A DNA stretch of 64,000 nt, from positions 34,512 to 98,511 of the forward strand of contig CAZTOW010000036.1 of the NCBI GenBank assembly GCA_964615375.1, in the 5' to 3' direction. This document shows positions 52,570-60,878 of this stretch, piece after piece (the stretch's first letter is position 1; each line of letters begins with the position of its first letter). A program made the translations under genes and the position numbers. A model generated the notes under the pieces. That model searched no databases and was not told the DNA's origin. It was given only the letters and a program-made list of their open reading frames with translations. This DNA is from CAZKWG01 sp964615375 (GTDB lineage: Bacteria; Myxococcota_A; UBA796; CAZKWG01).

Positions 52570-55338
52570 TCAGTCCTCGCCGACCACGCCGAAGCTCAGG
52601 CCCGCCGCGTCCAGAGCCGCCGAGGTCTCGGCGCGCGGGCCGACCAGGGTGAGCACCTCGTGACCGGCGCAGGCGCCGACCTGGGCCTGGAGATCGGCCG
52701 CTCCCAGTCGCTGCAGGCGGGCGCCGCGCTCGGCCAGCTCCGCCCAGCGCTGTCCATGCGCCAGGGCGTCCGTCAGGAGCGACATCACGCCGGGGCCCGA
52801 GGAGCGCTGGGCCAGCCAGGCGCCGGCCAGCGCGCGCCGGGCCCGGTCGATGGCCTCGGGGGGGAGGCGACCCTCGCGGGTGAGCGCGGGGAGCTCCAGC
52901 AGGGTGCGGGCCGCGATCCCGGCCGCCGCCGGCTCCACGGAGGTCTCCAGGCTCAGCAGGCTGGCCCCGCCCGCCCAGGAGCCATGGCCGCCCTGGACCA
53001 GGTAGGCCGCGCCGCGCTCGTCCCGCAGGGACTGGCCGGCGATCCGCTCCCAGGTGCCCACCAGCAGGGCCCGGACCTCGGTGTCCGCCGGGGAGGAGGG
53101 GCCGCCCTGGCAGCGCAGGGTGACGCGGGTGAGCGCGCCGGGGGCGTCCACCAGCCGCACCTGGCGGGCGGGGGGCTCTGGCGGCGGCGCGGCGGGGCCC
53201 AGGGGGGCCGCCTTCACCGTCCAGTCGGCGAACCACGTCTTCGCCAGGGAGAAGGCGCGCTCCGGGTCCACGCGGCCCACGATGATCAGCGTGGCGTTGG
53301 CCGGCTGGTAGACGCGCTCGGCCCAGCGCTGGACGGCGGAGAAGCCGGCGGACTCCAGCTCCCGGACGCTCCGCCGCGCGCTGGCCTTCGCCAGGGAGTG
53401 CTCGCCGAAGAGCAGCGAGAAGGCCTCCGCCCGGGCGACCTGCTCGCCCAGCCTCCACGTCAGCGCGAGCTGGGCGGCGCTCCGCTCCAGGGTGGACTTG
53501 CGGCGCCCGCCGTCGGGCTCCATGCGGGTCATGACGCGAGAGAGCAGCCAGATCTCCTGCTCCAGGTTGCCCGAGGGGCCGGTGATGCCGAGGCCGCGCC
53601 CGCGCTGATCGTCCGAGCGGGTCCAGCGGGAGAGGATCTTGTAGGGCTCCCGGCTCAGGTCCTCGCCGACCTGCGCGTCGTCGGGGAAGAGGTCCAGGCT
53701 GCCGCGGGTGAGCGCGTCGAGGCCGGGGAGGGGCTCCTGGGCGGGGCCGGTGGGGAACCAGACCTGGCTCCAGATCAGCGGAGCCTCGCCCACGGGGAGC
53801 ACGACCACCCGCATCCCGTTGTCCAGCCGGCGGTCGAGGATCCGCGAGAGGTCGGGGGCCAGGGGGTCCACGCTCAGGGGGCGGGTGGAGACGCGCGCGC
53901 TCCCGGCGCCCCAGTCGAGGGCCAGCGCCTCCCCCGCGGGGGCGAGGGCCTGGGCGGTGGTGGGCCGGACGACGAAGCGGGCGGCGCGCTCGGCGCGGAC
54001 GAGCGTTCGTCCGAGCTCCAGCAGCTCCCCGATCTCCAGGCGGGCCAGCAGGTCGGTCCGGTCGCTCAGGACGGTGAGCCGCCCCGTCGTGTGAGCCGCG
54101 TCGGCCAGCGTGTCCACCCGCCCGCCGCCCCCGGCCGCGAGGTCCAGGCTCTCCAGCGTGGCCGCCACGCCGGCGCGCCGCATGTACTCCAGGCTGCGCT
54201 CCAACGAGCTCCGGTAGCTGGGGCTCCACAGGAGGTCGATGCGGCCCACGGCCTGCTGGAGCGAGGCGGCCGGGTCCTCGTCCTCCCGGATGGCCCAGGA
54301 GCACAGGAGCTCCGAGCTCAGGCGCCCGGCCTGGACCTGGCAGGAGACGCTCGCGTCCTTCTCGGGGTCGGCGCTGGCGCGCATGTCACGGCGGCCCTCC
54401 AGGAAGCCCTCCACCATGCCGCCGAGGAGCTCCAGGCGCAGCGTGTCGGCGCCGGTGGCGGCGGGCAGGGTCCAGGCCACGCCGACCACGGGCAGCAGGG
54501 TGGGCGCGGAGAGCTCGCGCAGGGTCCCCGGGCGAGGCGGGGCGGGCGGGGCCTGGGTGGAGAGCGGTCGCGGCGCGCAGGCTCGGGGGCCCTCGGGCGG
54601 GGCGGCCAGCAGGGCAGGGGGGAGGCTCTCTTCGACCAGGCGGCTCATGACGTCCACGTCCAGCCCGCCCACCAGGACCAGGGTGGTGGAGGCTGGACCC
54701 CCGCGCCCGGCGAGGACGCGCAGGGCGGGGAGGTCCAGGCGGGCCAGGCCCTCGGGGCGCTCGTCCAGGCGCGCGTAGGGGTGCTCGGGCGGGTAGAGGT
54801 CGGCGCTCACGCCCTCCCGAACCGCGCGGCCCAGGGCGCGGGTGGCGCGCTCGGCCTCCAGCACGCGCCGCTCGATCCCCACCAGCTCCTCGCTCACGCC
54901 AGCCAGCGGGTCGCGGAGGCGCTGACCCTCCAGGCGGAGGGCGGCGGCGGCGTGCTCGCGCGGGACCAGCGTGACGTAGCGGGTCAGATCGCGCTCGGTG
55001 TAGGCGTTGTAGGAGGCGCCCACGTCCTCCAGGGTCTGGGAGACCGTCAGCGCGCCCGTGGGGCGGCTGCGGAACCAGAGGTGCTCCAGCAGGTGCGCGC
55101 CCCCCTCGGCCCCGGGCGCGTCCGCGCGCGCGCCGCCCTCCACCAGCGCCTGGATCTCCACGAGCGGGAGCGCGGGGTCCTGCTGGTAGATGACCTTGAG
55201 GCCCGAGGGGAAGCACTGCTCGGCCGTGGGGAACTGGAAGGTCTCCAGCACCGGGCGCAGCTCGGGCGGAGCGGCGGCGTGGCTGAGGGAGGACGGGACG
55301 AGGGTGGACAGGATGAGGGCGCTGAGCGTGAGCGGCAT
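52570..55338 (-). CDS. M16 family zinc metallopeptidase, two tandem M16 units
   Basis: I start at ATG 55338, with GGAG 5 bases upstream, leading straight into a signal peptide (…LSHAAAPPE). The 922-residue protein has the inverted zinc motif HLLEH (His82, Glu85, His86) with a downstream Glu in GIERRVLEAE. The second half (from about 470) is another M16 pair without HxxEH (RRLDNGMRVVVLPVGEAPL, ATLIIVGRVDPE). This arrangement matches pitrilysin/insulysin-like or PqqL-like periplasmic enzymes that degrade peptides. The gene stands alone. Confidence 0.92.
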   Translation of the reverse strand: MPLTLSALILSTLVPSSLSHAAAPPELRPVLETFQFPTAEQCFPSGLKVIYQQDPALPLVEIQALVEGGARADAPGAEGGAHLLEHLWFRSRPTGALTVSQTLEDVGASYNAYTERDLTRYVTLVPREHAAAALRLEGQRLRDPLAGVSEELVGIERRVLEAERATRALGRAVREGVSADLYPPEHPYARLDERPEGLARLDLPALRVLAGRGGPASTTLVLVGGLDVDVMSRLVEESLPPALLAAPPEGPRACAPRPLSTQAPPAPPRPGTLRELSAPTLLPVVGVAWTLPAATGADTLRLELLGGMVEGFLEGRRDMRASADPEKDASVSCQVQAGRLSSELLCSWAIREDEDPAASLQQAVGRIDLLWSPSYRSSLERSLEYMRRAGVAATLESLDLAAGGGGRVDTLADAAHTTGRLTVLSDRTDLLARLEIGELLELGRTLVRAERAARFVVRPTTAQALAPAGEALALDWGAGSARVSTRPLSVDPLAPDLSRILDRRLDNGMRVVVLPVGEAPLIWSQVWFPTGPAQEPLPGLDALTRGSLDLFPDDAQVGEDLSREPYKILSRWTRSDDQRGRGLGITGPSGNLEQEIWLLSRVMTRMEPDGGRRKSTLERSAAQLALTWRLGEQVARAEAFSLLFGEHSLAKASARRSVRELESAGFSAVQRWAERVYQPANATLIIVGRVDPERAFSLAKTWFADWTVKAAPLGPAAPPPEPPARQVRLVDAPGALTRVTLRCQGGPSSPADTEVRALLVGTWERIAGQSLRDERGAAYLVQGGHGSWAGGASLLSLETSVEPAAAGIAARTLLELPALTREGRLPPEAIDRARRALAGAWLAQRSSGPGVMSLLTDALAHGQRWAELAERGARLQRLGAADLQAQVGACAGHEVLTLVGPRAETSAALDAAGLSFGVVGED

Positions 55339-55487
55339 GGGATCTCCTGCCGTCGCGCGGTGCAAGCCCTGATCCATAATAATCTAATTAGTTTAATATA
55401 CTCAAGCGGCGTTGAACGCCCACGATGGTCTGCTCCCTGCCGAGGCCAGCGCGTGGGACATGCCCCGGGACATGCCCCGTGGGGCGC

Positions 55488-56063
55488 TCACTCCCCGTTG
55501 GTGGTGCCCGGCGTGGGGACATCCGTGACGTCCCAGGTCTCCGAGCCGTCGGGGATGCGGGCCGCCGACCAGTCGTCCGCCTGGGCCTCGAACTCCAGGC
55601 GGCAGAGCGCGCGGCCCTGGTCGTCGTAGAGCCCGAGCTGCTCGCCGTCGGCGTCCAGGCTGAAGCCGACGTGCTGTCCGCCCTGGTCCACGTCCTCGTC
55701 GGCCCACAGCACCAGGAAGCCGCCCGCGGCGATGGCGAGCCCGTCGAGGGCGAAGAGGTCCGGCGTCTCCAGGTCGTCGGTGACGGTGAAGCCGGTCAGG
55801 TCCACGGCCTCGGTGCCCATGTTGTAGAGCTCGAACCAGTCGGGGTAGGCGCCGCTCTCGTCCTGGACGGTGCTGACGTTGCTGGCCTGGAGCTCGTTGA
55901 TGGTGACCTGCACCCGCGGGGTCTCGCCCTCGCCCTCACCCTCGCCCTCGCCCTCGCCTTCGCCTTCGCCCTCACCCTCGGACCCGCCGGTGTCGTCCAC
56001 CTTCACGGGCTCGCAGGCGGCCATCAGGGTCAGCAGCAGCGTCAGGGGCAGGGTGCGGGTCAT
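55488..56063 (-). CDS. Lipoprotein with lamin-tail domain
   Basis: The 191-residue product has lipobox LMAAC and a repetitive Gly-Glu linker. One lamin-tail (LTD) domain follows: VTINELQASNVSTVQDESG, YPDWFELYNMGTEAVDLTG, AAGGFLVLWADED and a late LEFEAQADDWSAARIPDGS. LTD domains are found on secreted bacterial proteins, often with nucleases or CotH proteins, and probably mediate binding. No catalytic partner is present in this gene. It lies 50 bp downstream of the GH31 gene on the same strand. Confidence 0.9.
   Translation of the reverse strand: MTRTLPLTLLLTLMAACEPVKVDDTGGSEGEGEGEGEGEGEGEGEGETPRVQVTINELQASNVSTVQDESGAYPDWFELYNMGTEAVDLTGFTVTDDLETPDLFALDGLAIAAGGFLVLWADEDVDQGGQHVGFSLDADGEQLGLYDDQGRALCRLEFEAQADDWSAARIPDGSETWDVTDVPTPGTTNGE
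55924..55980 (-). repeat. Hexanucleotide tandem repeat coding Gly-Glu
   Basis: About nine units of CTCGCC, with CTTCGCC-type and CTCACC variants, encode the (Gly-Glu)n linker of the lamin-tail lipoprotein in frame. Confidence 0.85.
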
Positions 56064-56113
56064 CGGGGCTCCAGGCTTCGAGAGAGGAGCGTAGCGGCCC
56101 CGAGCCCGAGGCG

Positions 56114-58291
56114 CTATTCCCAGGTGGCCAGTCCCGCCTCCTGGAGGGCGAGGGCGAAGGCGTAGCCGGCCTCGTCCTCGAGCGGGTAGAAGACGGGGGG
56201 CTCGCCCAGGGGCGCGTCCACGGTCACCCAGCTCCCCTCGTCGCTCTCGCCGTAGCGCTCGCCGGTCCAGAGGTGGACCCAGAGGCCGGGGGGCAGCCAG
56301 AGGGTGCGCTCGGCGGCGCCCTGCTCCACGACGGGGGCGACCAGCAGGGGGCCGAGGGTGAAGCTCTGGTCCTCGGTCCAGGCGTCGCGCTGATCCGGCC
56401 AGCCGAGGAAGAGGGGGCGCGCGAGGGGGAGGCCCTGGTCTTCGGCCTCCTGCATGGCGGCGGCGCGGATGGGGGCGAGGGCGGCGTAGACCTGGGAGAA
56501 GCGGGCGAAGTGGGCCAGGCTCTCGGCGTCGTCGTCGATCTGCGCGTTGTCTTCGGGCTCGTTGGTGTCGTGGGTGCGCAGCAGGGCGGTGAACGCGGCC
56601 AGCTCGGTCCAGCGGCGGAGCAGCTCGGCGTCGCGGGTGATCCCCAGCAGCGAGACCGAGAGGTAGCCGCCCGCGTCGGTGTGGTTCAGGGCGTAGCCGC
56701 TGACGCCGCTGGAGAGCAGCCCGGGGATGACGGTCTGGAGGCCGTCGTAGGCGTCCCAGGTCACGGTCTGGTCGCCCAGCCAGAAGGCGCGGGCGGCGGC
56801 GGGGCTGCGGGCGTCGCCGCTGCGGTGGAAGGTGAGCAGGTCCACGCCGGCCTCGGCGGCGGTCCCGGCGTTGAGCTCCGCCCAGAGGCGGGGCCAGGCG
56901 TTGTGGGTGAGCCAGGGGTCGCTGCCGTCGGCCAGCGCGGCGTCCACGGGCAGGGCCTCGCCGAAGTCGGCCATCCAGCCGTCCACGCCCAGCGCCACCT
57001 GCTCGAGCTGGATCGCGCGCAGCCAGGCGACGGCGTCCTCGTCGGTGAGATCGACCATGCCGGCCTCGAAGCCGCCCATCTCCAGGCTGACCAGGGCGCG
57101 GTTGGCGTCGGTCACCAGGTGGCCGGCCGCGCTGGCCTCGGCGAAGAGGTCGCGGGTCGCGCCCGCCTTCTCCGTGGCGTCCACCAGGTAGGGGTTGAAG
57201 TAGATGAGCGTGGCGACATCGGCGGCGTCGAGCTCGGCGACGAGCTCGGCCCAGTCGGGGTAGAGCGTGGCGTCGGGCTCCCAGTGCCACCAGAGGCGGC
57301 TGCCGGTGCTGGTCTCGCGGCTGCCGCACCAGTCCTCGATCCACAGCCCGGCCACGGCCACGCCGGCCTCCGTGAGCGCGGCGAGCTGGGCGCGCACGAG
57401 CTCTGAGCCGCCGCTGACCCGCACCAGCGCGCCGTTCTGCGACCAGTCGGGCAGCGCGCGCATCCGGCCGGTGTGCTCGGTCCAGGCGCTCACGACGTCC
57501 GCCGGGTCGGCGCCGTAGACCAGGCCCAGCGACAGGTCCTCGTCCCAGCTCTCCAGCTCCACGCGGCTCTGCTCGACGAGGTCGAAGCGGACGTAGCCCT
57601 GATTCTCCAGGTAGATCCCACGGGGCGCGTCGCTCAGCGCAAACGGCACGCCGGTGTAGGTGGTCCACCAGTCGCCCGAGGGGTCGCCCTCCTGGGTCTC
57701 CAGCACGGAGCTCAGGGGCTCCAGCCCGCGGCCGATGCCCTGCTCCTGCACCCAGACGGGGACCTCCTCGTGCTTGAGGTCGAAGCGGCTGTACTGGGCG
57801 CCGAGGCCGAAGAACTTCTCCTCCTGCTCGCTGGTGAACTGCACGCGCAGGCGGTTCAGGCCCTGGTCGGCGCCCTCGTCGCCCAGGCTGAGGTGCATAC
57901 GCAGGCGGTCCTCGGAGAGGGCCTCCAGGTGGAGCTCGTAGGGGACGTCGCAGTCGTCCAGCTCACCGGAGAGCGTGACCCCGTCGCCGTCCTTGTCCGC
58001 CTCGGTCAGGGTCTGGGCGGTGCAGGGGTCGTCCTGCTCGTCCTGGATGAGGAAGGATCCGCTGCCGAACTCCACGCTCGGCTCGCCGTGGGCCGCCGAC
58101 AGGAAGCTCTCCCCGGACGGGCTCGCCCAGAGGACGCGGTCCGGCTCGTCCTCGTGCGCGATGGTCAGCCGCGCCTCTTCGGAGCTGTCGAAGTCGTCCA
58201 CAGCGACCTCCAGGGCGACCCGGAAGGAGCCCACGGTCCAGGAGGGAGGCTCTTCGTGACGACAGGCGAGGAGGAGGATGAGCGCCAGCAT
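56114..58291 (-). CDS. GH31 glycosidase lipoprotein, sulfoquinovosidase-like
   Basis: The 725-residue product has lipobox LLLAC (Cys10) and a full GH31 fold: N-terminal beta-sandwich with EKFFGLGAQYSRFDLK and EQGIGRGLEP, catalytic barrel with nucleophile Asp442 (GWMADFGEALP), acid/base Asp508 (FWLGDQTVTWD) and GYALNHTDAGGY. The EQGIGRG and WMADFGE motifs and the Arg-x-x-Trp pair (Arg332, Trp335 in SRLWWHWE) match the sulfoquinovosidase YihQ group, which cleaves sulfoquinovose from sulfolipid head groups. Specificity is inferred. It is surface or periplasmic, unlike cytosolic YihQ. Confidence 0.9.
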   Translation of the reverse strand: MLALILLLACRHEEPPSWTVGSFRVALEVAVDDFDSSEEARLTIAHEDEPDRVLWASPSGESFLSAAHGEPSVEFGSGSFLIQDEQDDPCTAQTLTEADKDGDGVTLSGELDDCDVPYELHLEALSEDRLRMHLSLGDEGADQGLNRLRVQFTSEQEEKFFGLGAQYSRFDLKHEEVPVWVQEQGIGRGLEPLSSVLETQEGDPSGDWWTTYTGVPFALSDAPRGIYLENQGYVRFDLVEQSRVELESWDEDLSLGLVYGADPADVVSAWTEHTGRMRALPDWSQNGALVRVSGGSELVRAQLAALTEAGVAVAGLWIEDWCGSRETSTGSRLWWHWEPDATLYPDWAELVAELDAADVATLIYFNPYLVDATEKAGATRDLFAEASAAGHLVTDANRALVSLEMGGFEAGMVDLTDEDAVAWLRAIQLEQVALGVDGWMADFGEALPVDAALADGSDPWLTHNAWPRLWAELNAGTAAEAGVDLLTFHRSGDARSPAAARAFWLGDQTVTWDAYDGLQTVIPGLLSSGVSGYALNHTDAGGYLSVSLLGITRDAELLRRWTELAAFTALLRTHDTNEPEDNAQIDDDAESLAHFARFSQVYAALAPIRAAAMQEAEDQGLPLARPLFLGWPDQRDAWTEDQSFTLGPLLVAPVVEQGAAERTLWLPPGLWVHLWTGERYGESDEGSWVTVDAPLGEPPVFYPLEDEAGYAFALALQEAGLATWE

Positions 58292-58317
58292 ACCGCGAGG
58301 CTAACACAGGATCGGGC

Positions 58318-59094
58318 TCAGTTCTCCGCGGAGGCCAGATCCAGCCGCTCCTCGGAGTCGATGAGGCCGTTGATCCAGATCTGCATGACGAAGTCCACGT
58401 CCAGCCCGCTGTCGCCCGCCTGGGCCTCCACCCACTGGCCCTGGATGGAGCGCCAGCCGTTCCCTTCGGGCAGGAGGGCCCACATCTGGTAGACCTGGAG
58501 CACGCTGAAGAGATCGGTGGTGATCTCCGGGGTCTGGGTGGTCCAGGTGCGCAGCGTGAGGGCGGGGCCGGCGTCGGTCTCCAGGTGGCGGTACTCGAAG
58601 CGCATCCAGGTGCGCAGCGTGATGTTGAAGCCCAGGTCCGTGGTCTGGTCCACGTCGTAGCTCACGCGCTCGCAGGTCTCGGCGACGAAGCAGTCCGGGT
58701 CGCCGTCGATGAGCTCGACCTCCTGCTGGTCGGCGGTGTCGATGATCGCGTTCTCCCGGCGCTCGACCACCTCCACCACCACCTGATCGAGGTCGGCGGT
58801 GAACGGGTATCCCACCGCCACCCCGCGGAGCCCGGAGCGGTCGCGCCCGCTGGCGTCCACCGCGGCCAGCTGATCCTCGGTCAGCGGGTCGATGACGTAG
58901 CCCTCGAGCGTCTCGTCGAAGTGGTCGTCGAGCCAGGCGGTCGCGTGGGAGGCGCCGTCCTGGAGCGCGTCGGGCTCCTCGTCCTCGGCGTGGGCGAACA
59001 TCCAGCCGAGCAGCTCCTCGAAGCGGTCGGGCGCGGGCTCGGGGCCGCGGCAGGCGAGCGTGAACACGAGCAGGGGCAGGGGCAGGGTGCGCAC
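58318..59094 (-). CDS. Lipoprotein of unknown function
   Basis: The 258-residue product has lipobox VFTLAC (Cys15) and a mixed alpha/beta mature domain: FEELLGWMFAHAEDEEPDAL, YPFTADLDQVVVEVVERRENAII, TWMRFEYRHLETDAGPALTLRTW. Two Cys (DCFVAETCERV) probably pair. It lies 27 bp upstream of the GH31 gene on the same strand, so the two lipoproteins are likely co-transcribed. No family was recognised. Confidence 0.85.
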   Translation of the reverse strand: MRTLPLPLLVFTLACRGPEPAPDRFEELLGWMFAHAEDEEPDALQDGASHATAWLDDHFDETLEGYVIDPLTEDQLAAVDASGRDRSGLRGVAVGYPFTADLDQVVVEVVERRENAIIDTADQQEVELIDGDPDCFVAETCERVSYDVDQTTDLGFNITLRTWMRFEYRHLETDAGPALTLRTWTTQTPEITTDLFSVLQVYQMWALLPEGNGWRSIQGQWVEAQAGDSGLDVDFVMQIWINGLIDSEERLDLASAEN

Positions 59095-59200
59095 GAGCGG
59101 GCCTCCTCCAGGGAGATTCTATACAACACGCGGCCCGAGCCGCCACGGGCCGCCTTGCTCGGGGGGAGCGCTCGGGTCATAGGAGCACAGGAGCGCCGCG

Positions 59201-60871
59201 ATGAGCTTTCGAGCGCCAATTGGGACCGACGACTTCGCCCGGCTTCGCCAGGAGGGGCTGGTCTACGTCGACAAGTCGCGCCTGATCTCCGACCTGATGG
59301 ACGACGGCGCGCTGGTGATCCTGCTGCCGCGCCCGCGGCGCTTCGGGAAGACGACGAACCTCTCCATGCTGCGCTGTTTCTTCGAGCGCTCGCCGGGCGG
59401 CGAGGATCGCTCGGAGCTGTTCCGCGACCTGGCCGTCTGGTCGGATTCGGCGGCGATGGAGCATTTTCAGCGCTACCCGGTCATCTCGATCACGCTCAAG
59501 GAGCTCAAGCCGCTCGGGTGGGAGGAGTGCCTCGGCACGCTGAGGCTGCTGGTGGCCACCTTGGCGCAGGAGCAGCGCTGGCTGCTCGAGACCGACGCGC
59601 TCGACGATCATGACCGGGCCCAATTCGAGGCCCTCGCCGCGGGGACCTGCTCGACGGAGCAGCTCAAGCGCGCGCTCCTGGACCTGTCGCGGTGGCTGGC
59701 GCGGGCGACGGGCGCGCCGGTGGTGATCCTGATCGACGAGTACGACACGCCGATTCATGCCGGCTGGCTGAACGGGTACTACCGCGAGGTGGTGGACTTC
59801 TTATGGGGCTTCCTGGGCGCCGGCCTGAAGGGGAACCCGCACCTGATCAAGGGTGTGCTGACCGGGATCCTGCGGGTGTCGAATGAGTCGAACTTCTCCG
59901 GCTTGAACCACCTCGCCGTCTACACCCTCCTCCGCGAGCGCTACAGCGAGGCCTTCGGCTTCACCGAGCCGGAGGTGGCGGCCCTCGCCGAGCAGGCGGG
60001 CGCCTCCCGACACCTCCCCACCATCCGCCGCTGGTACAACGGCTACCGCTTCGGCACCACCACGATCTACAACCCCTGGTCGGTGTTGAACTTCCTGGCC
60101 AGCGAGGACTTCGAGCCGCGTCCGTACTGGGCCAACACCAGCGGAAACGAGCTCATCGGCCGCCTCATCACCGCCGGCCAGGAGGGGCTCTCGTTGGAGC
60201 TGGAGCAGGTGCTGCAGGGCGGGAAGCTCCGCAAGCTCGTCAACGAGGCCCTGGTCCTCCCCGATCTGGAGCGCGACGCCGACGCCACCTGGAGCCTGCT
60301 CCTCATGAGCGGCTACCTCAAGCCCGTCGCCATCCACAAGGGCGGAGAGGTCACCCTCGCCATCCCCAACCGCGAGATCCAGAGCGTCTACGACACCCTC
60401 CTCGGGCGCTGGATGCAGTCCTCCGTCGGCGGCAGCCTCGAGGTCGAGCGCATGCTCCGCGCCATGCTCTCCGGGGACGTCGAGCGCTTCGAGGACGACC
60501 TCGGGACCCTGGTCCGTCAGGCGCTGAGCTACCACGACACGGGGGGCAAGGACCCGGAGCGCGTCTACCACGCCTTCACCCTCGGCATGCTCGTCCAGTT
60601 CCGCGCCTCTCATCGCGTGGAGAGCAACCCCGAGAGCGGGCTCGGCCGCGCCGACGTCCTCGTCCTCCCCCGGAAGCCCGGGAAGCCAGGCGTCGTGCTG
60701 GAGTTCAAGCGCGTCCGCGAGCACGAGACGCCGGACACCGCGCTGGCCTCCGCTCTCGAGCAGATCGAGGCGCGGGGCTACGCCGCCCGCCTCGTGGACG
60801 CTGGCGCCTCCCCCATTCGACGCTACGCTATCGTCTTCGACGGCAAGCGCGTCCGCGTCCGCGCCGCCTGA
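59201..60871 (+). CDS. AAA-ATPase-like / PD-(D/E)XK nuclease-like protein
   Basis: The 556-residue protein matches the AAA-ATPase_like plus PDDEXK_9 family: IGTDDFARLRQEGLVYVDKS, modified Walker A RPRRFGKTTNLSML (Lys50), Walker B VVILIDEYDTP (about 175-184), WYNGYRF and YNPWSVLNFL, and C-terminal SGLGRADVLV…VVLEFKR with the Glu-x-Lys of restriction-like nucleases. The family is common, multi-copy and often horizontally spread; its biological role is unproven (defence or mobile-element related are guesses). It stands alone, and its codon use is GC-rich like the host. Confidence 0.92.
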   Translation: MSFRAPIGTDDFARLRQEGLVYVDKSRLISDLMDDGALVILLPRPRRFGKTTNLSMLRCFFERSPGGEDRSELFRDLAVWSDSAAMEHFQRYPVISITLKELKPLGWEECLGTLRLLVATLAQEQRWLLETDALDDHDRAQFEALAAGTCSTEQLKRALLDLSRWLARATGAPVVILIDEYDTPIHAGWLNGYYREVVDFLWGFLGAGLKGNPHLIKGVLTGILRVSNESNFSGLNHLAVYTLLRERYSEAFGFTEPEVAALAEQAGASRHLPTIRRWYNGYRFGTTTIYNPWSVLNFLASEDFEPRPYWANTSGNELIGRLITAGQEGLSLELEQVLQGGKLRKLVNEALVLPDLERDADATWSLLLMSGYLKPVAIHKGGEVTLAIPNREIQSVYDTLLGRWMQSSVGGSLEVERMLRAMLSGDVERFEDDLGTLVRQALSYHDTGGKDPERVYHAFTLGMLVQFRASHRVESNPESGLGRADVLVLPRKPGKPGVVLEFKRVREHETPDTALASALEQIEARGYAARLVDAGASPIRRYAIVFDGKRVRVRAA

Positions 60872-60878
60872 GCCGGGC

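Noticed and set aside
52660..55629. A 989-codon plus-strand frame opposite the M16 peptidase
   Set aside because: It is an antisense shadow; the minus strand encodes a full-length M16 protein with HLLEH and a signal peptide.
59201..60871. Recently transferred defence island around the AAA/PD-(D/E)XK gene
   Set aside because: Codon use matches the host, and the flanking genes are ordinary; there is no integrase, repeat or other defence gene beside it.
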